Assembly (NCBI RefSeq): GCF_018263925.1
Contig: NZ_JAEVHF010000023.1
Coordinates: 1 to 64,000 of the forward strand
Origin: Kistimonas asteriae
Lineage (GTDB): Bacteria > Pseudomonadota > Gammaproteobacteria > Pseudomonadales > Endozoicomonadaceae
Direction of reading: 5' to 3'
DNA: 64,000 nt
The first letter of the stretch is position 1, and each line of letters opens with the position of its first letter. The notes beneath the pieces are model-generated. The model saw nothing but the letters and a program-made list of their open reading frames with translations. It did no database searches and had not been told where the DNA came from. Both the position numbers and the translations under genes were made by a program. Shown piece after piece: positions 61,609-64,000 of the stretch.

Positions 61609-62448
61609 ATGGCCCGATCGTCACTGGTGGCCTTGTCCTGTTCAGCATTGCTGATGATCCTGTTGCAGGGCTGCGGGAATAATGAAGATGAACAGGCGTC
61701 TGTGCCAGAAGAGCCGGTGGTTGAGCGTGAAGTGGTTGAAGTGATAGTGGAAAAGCCTGTGCCGGAAAAAAAACCGGATTGCAGTAATGCAAGTGCTTTG
61801 ACAGCATGCTCCCGCGCTTGGTGCCAGGGTCTAGATGTCTGGAAGCGCAGCACGGTATTTGCCAAGGATGACAATCAGAAACGCGATGCTTTCATTAATG
61901 CCTATGGGTTTGGTCAGCAAGATGCGGCTATGGCTGCTAATCCACAATCTTATTCCGGGCAGCCCGTTGTTCAGGCCGGTTATCGTGCAGGTTATCAGGC
62001 GGTGGTTGAGGCGCAGGGATTGGTCAGCTATTCCTGTGATGACGAATCGGACAATGAATACCTGGATCGCTGGTGTGAAGCGTCTGCTGCTTATAAGAGC
62101 AGTGGTTTAGGGACTTCGAATAATGCCATTCTGCGTGGTCGTTATGTCGATGGCTATATGTCAGGCCGAGCGATTGCACTGACGATTCCCACGGCGATGG
62201 ACGTCATGTTCAGCGGTGAGACGAAAGCGGGTTCCAGGCAGGCGATTACCGAACCTTCTGCCATGAAAAGCAAAGCAGAACGGGCGTTTTACCAAGGCTT
62301 TGATGAAGGGCACAGAACGATGGTCGCTCTGATCCAGGAATCTATCAATCAGGTGATGCAGCAGATGCCTCAGGGTATGGAAGCTATGCCCTCCATGCCG
62401 GGTATGGAAAGCATGATGCCAATCGAACCGTCTAAACCTACGCAATGA
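61609..62448 (+). CDS. Lipoprotein of unknown function
   Basis: The 279-residue product has a lipoprotein signal ending LLQGC, then a Glu/Val/Pro-rich spacer (EEPVVEREVVEVIVEKPVPE). The mature domain has paired cysteines and aromatic/Gly repeats (FINAYGFGQQDAAM, QAGYRAGYQAVV, RGRYVDGYMSGRA, FYQGFDEGHRT) that look like repeated helix turns. The C-terminus is Met/Pro-rich. GGAGG precedes the ATG; an upstream ATG at 61579 is possible. No family recognised. Confidence 0.7.
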   Translation: MARSSLVALSCSALLMILLQGCGNNEDEQASVPEEPVVEREVVEVIVEKPVPEKKPDCSNASALTACSRAWCQGLDVWKRSTVFAKDDNQKRDAFINAYGFGQQDAAMAANPQSYSGQPVVQAGYRAGYQAVVEAQGLVSYSCDDESDNEYLDRWCEASAAYKSSGLGTSNNAILRGRYVDGYMSGRAIALTIPTAMDVMFSGETKAGSRQAITEPSAMKSKAERAFYQGFDEGHRTMVALIQESINQVMQQMPQGMEAMPSMPGMESMMPIEPSKPTQ

Positions 62449-62491
62449 TACTTTAGCGAGTAAACAATTTACCTGTCTTTTCCCAATCTAA

Positions 62492-62527
62492 CTCCCATGG
62501 ATAAGTCGTACAGTCAGGCCATGGGAG
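62492..62527 (+). terminator. Terminator of the lipoprotein gene
   Basis: A perfect 9-bp stem (CTCCCATGG / CCATGGGAG) with an 18-base loop, followed by CTTGTTC. Confidence 0.6.
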
Positions 62528-62590
62528 CTTGTTCAAGACGTTATAAGGGCTAGTCATTATTGACAGCCAACATATTGTTGTTGAGGTTAC

Positions 62591-62609
62591 AAATGATAAT
62601 GATTAACAT
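62591..62609 (+). promoter_or_regulatory. Fur box
   Basis: AAATGATAATGATTAACAT matches the Fur operator (GATAATGATAATCATTATC) well, including the NATAAT hexamers. It lies about 40 bases before the start of the ferric-binding protein gene, so the operon should be induced by iron shortage. Confidence 0.85.
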
Positions 62610-62651
62610 TGCGCCACAATGCAGCAGTAGATGAACGATAAGGTGATTGCA

Positions 62652-63680
62652 ATGGGACTGGGGTTGAAAAAAACATTGACGGCGGCATTGCTCGCGTCAA
62701 CCACACTGTTTGCAGGTCTCTCTGCATCGGTGGCTTCAGCGGCTGATGATGAGCTGGTGGTTTACTCTTCACGTAATGAAGAACTGATCAAGCCTCTGTT
62801 TGATCTTTACACCAAGAAGACCGGTGTAAAGATCCGCTATATCACTGATAAAGATGCCCCCCTGATCGCCCGCCTTGAAGCTGAAGGCAAGACCACCCCG
62901 GCGGATATGCTGATTACTGTGGATGCCGGTAACCTCTGGCAAGCCAAAGAGAAGGGCATTCTGCAGCCCTATACCTCCGAAACACTGCAAAAAAATATTC
63001 CTGCCCATCTGCGGGATCCAGATAACAACTGGTATGGCATGTCTGTCCGTGCCCGCACCATGGTGTATGCCAGCGACCGGATAAAACCGGAACAGCTCTC
63101 TTCCTATGAAGACCTGGCGGACCCTAAGTGGGAAGGCCGACTGTGCCTTCGAACCGCAAAGAAAGTGTACAACCAGTCACTGGTCGCCACCATGATCGAC
63201 CGTCTGGGGGAACCCGGCAGTGAAAAAGTGGTGAAGGGATGGGTGCATAACCTGGCCATGCCAGTCTTTTCCAATGACACCAAGGCTATGGAAGCGGTTG
63301 CGAGCGGTATCTGTGATGTCACCATCGTGAATACCTACTACTTTGGTCGTCTGCTGAAGCAGAAGCCGGATACCAATCTGAAACTTTTCTGGGCTAACCA
63401 GGGCGGTAGCGGTGTGCATGTGAACGTTTCAGGCGCAGGCATCACCCGTTATGCCAAGCATCCGGAAGCGGCGGCGAAACTGCTGGAGTGGATGAGTACG
63501 CCGGAAGCCCAGAGCATCCTGGCGGACAGCAATATGGAATACCCTGCTAATGCCGATGTTCAGCCTTCTTCGGAAGTGGCTGCCTGGGGGAACTTCAAGC
63601 AGGATAACTTGAATGTGGAAACCGCCGGCCGGTTGCAGACTGAGGCCATCCAGCTGATGGATCGGGCTAAGTACAACTGA
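62652..63680 (+). CDS. fbpA: Ferric iron-binding periplasmic protein (FbpA/FutA type)
   Basis: The 342-residue exported protein has a signal peptide (ALLASTTLFAGLSASVASA-ADD) and the FbpA/FutA fold: LVVYSSRNEELIKPLFD, PADMLITVDAGNL and the tyrosine iron ligands in VNTYYFGRLL. It binds ferric ions in the periplasm and hands them to the inner-membrane permease. AAGGTG lies 6 nt before the chosen ATG; an ATG 7 codons upstream is less likely. The next gene overlaps its stop. Confidence 0.93.
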   Translation: MGLGLKKTLTAALLASTTLFAGLSASVASAADDELVVYSSRNEELIKPLFDLYTKKTGVKIRYITDKDAPLIARLEAEGKTTPADMLITVDAGNLWQAKEKGILQPYTSETLQKNIPAHLRDPDNNWYGMSVRARTMVYASDRIKPEQLSSYEDLADPKWEGRLCLRTAKKVYNQSLVATMIDRLGEPGSEKVVKGWVHNLAMPVFSNDTKAMEAVASGICDVTIVNTYYFGRLLKQKPDTNLKLFWANQGGSGVHVNVSGAGITRYAKHPEAAAKLLEWMSTPEAQSILADSNMEYPANADVQPSSEVAAWGNFKQDNLNVETAGRLQTEAIQLMDRAKYN

Positions 63681-64000
63681 TGTTTTCCTCCGGGACCTTC
63701 GCGCTTCCGGATCCTGAGCGCTCGCCCATCCGGGGCGGGCGTTCTGCATTTCGGGGTGTTTTGCACCGCTGGCTGGGTTGGCGTCTCGTGGCGCTGGCGA
63801 TTGCTGGTGGCGTGGCGATCCCGGTTGTTGTGCTGTTATTGAGCTGGAGTCATGTCCAGGTCGATATCTGGCAGCACCTGATAGAGACACAACTGGCCCG
63901 TCTGCTGGGGAATACAGCGATGCTGGTCGTGGGCGTCGGCGTGGGGGTCACGGTGCTCGGCGTAGCGCTGGCGGCACTGGTGACACTGTGTGACTTCCCG
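63680..64000 (+). CDS. fbpB: Ferric iron ABC transporter permease (partial, cut by window end)
   Basis: The reading frame begins at an ATG overlapping the fbpA stop (TGATG) and stays open to the window edge (107 codons). It shows a polar start, a membrane helix (VALAIAGGVAIPVVVLLLSW), the QLARLLGNTAMLVVGVGVGV segment (second helix, LLGNT motif of FbpB permeases) and the start of a third. It is the membrane partner of the upstream binding protein. Confidence 0.85.
   Translation, partial: MFSSGTFALPDPERSPIRGGRSAFRGVLHRWLGWRLVALAIAGGVAIPVVVLLLSWSHVQVDIWQHLIETQLARLLGNTAMLVVGVGVGVTVLGVALAALVTLCDFP

Noticed and set aside
1..64000. tRNA genes and CRISPR arrays
   Set aside because: I looked in the intergenic gaps and saw no cloverleaf with a GTTCGAATC-type T arm and no regularly spaced repeats. 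A covariance-model scan would be decisive.

Overview
The window looks like a chromosomal segment of a marine gammaproteobacterium of the Oceanospirillales, most likely Endozoicomonadaceae. This rests on gene content and order only (an ygfA/6S RNA/zapA cluster divergent from ygfB-pepP-ubiH-ubiI, divergent rpiA/ilvA, and scattered AT-rich genes for host-directed proteins); no database search was possible.

Layout. 1-386: end of an rRNA operon (23S 3' end, 5S, terminator). 413-6720: a secreted orphan, a sodium:solute symporter, and a sugar ABC operon ending in a family 4 glycosidase. 7292-8094: a complete IS1-type element with 8-bp target duplications and a broken insB. 8307-17709: housekeeping (dsbA, thioesterase, ibpA with a sigma-32 promoter and a ROSE-type RNA thermometer, MTH1-like Nudix enzyme, glutamate-synthase-like protein, HAD phosphatase, lpxL). 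17992-20484: a LexA-controlled Y-family polymerase with a small partner gene, and TatD. 20679-22490: AT-rich coiled-coil protein. 22736-31564: copper chaperone pair, aromatic amino-acid permease, pit with its DUF47 partner, CYTH enzyme, SPOR protein, stand-alone GspE ATPase. 31757-34783: a 1008-residue protein that I read as a SopB/IpgD-type phosphoinositide phosphatase. 35012-43846: BPSS1780-type membrane protein, a cystine-type ABC operon and a complete liv operon. 44125-45237: a membrane protein with a very cysteine-rich segment. 45547-54936: rpiA, 2OG-Fe(II) oxygenase, AT-rich orphan, ilvA, a type I secretion ATPase/adaptor pair, MFS transporter, and a secreted cystatin-like protein. 55226-61426: a 31-residue membrane peptide, ygfA, 6S RNA, zapA, ZapB-like gene, ygfB, pepP, ubiH, ubiI. 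61609-64000: lipoprotein and a Fur-controlled ferric iron ABC operon cut by the window edge.

The most exciting content is the set of AT-rich, mostly single genes dropped between housekeeping operons (20679, 31757, 44125, 47411). The 31757 product combines a membrane hairpin, tyrosine and acidic-dileucine motifs of eukaryotic type, and the Cx5R active site and flanking signatures of SopB/IpgD. Together with the secreted cystatin-like inhibitor this suggests a bacterium that lives in or on animal cells and manipulates host membranes and proteases. No secretion-system structural genes for such effectors lie in the window.
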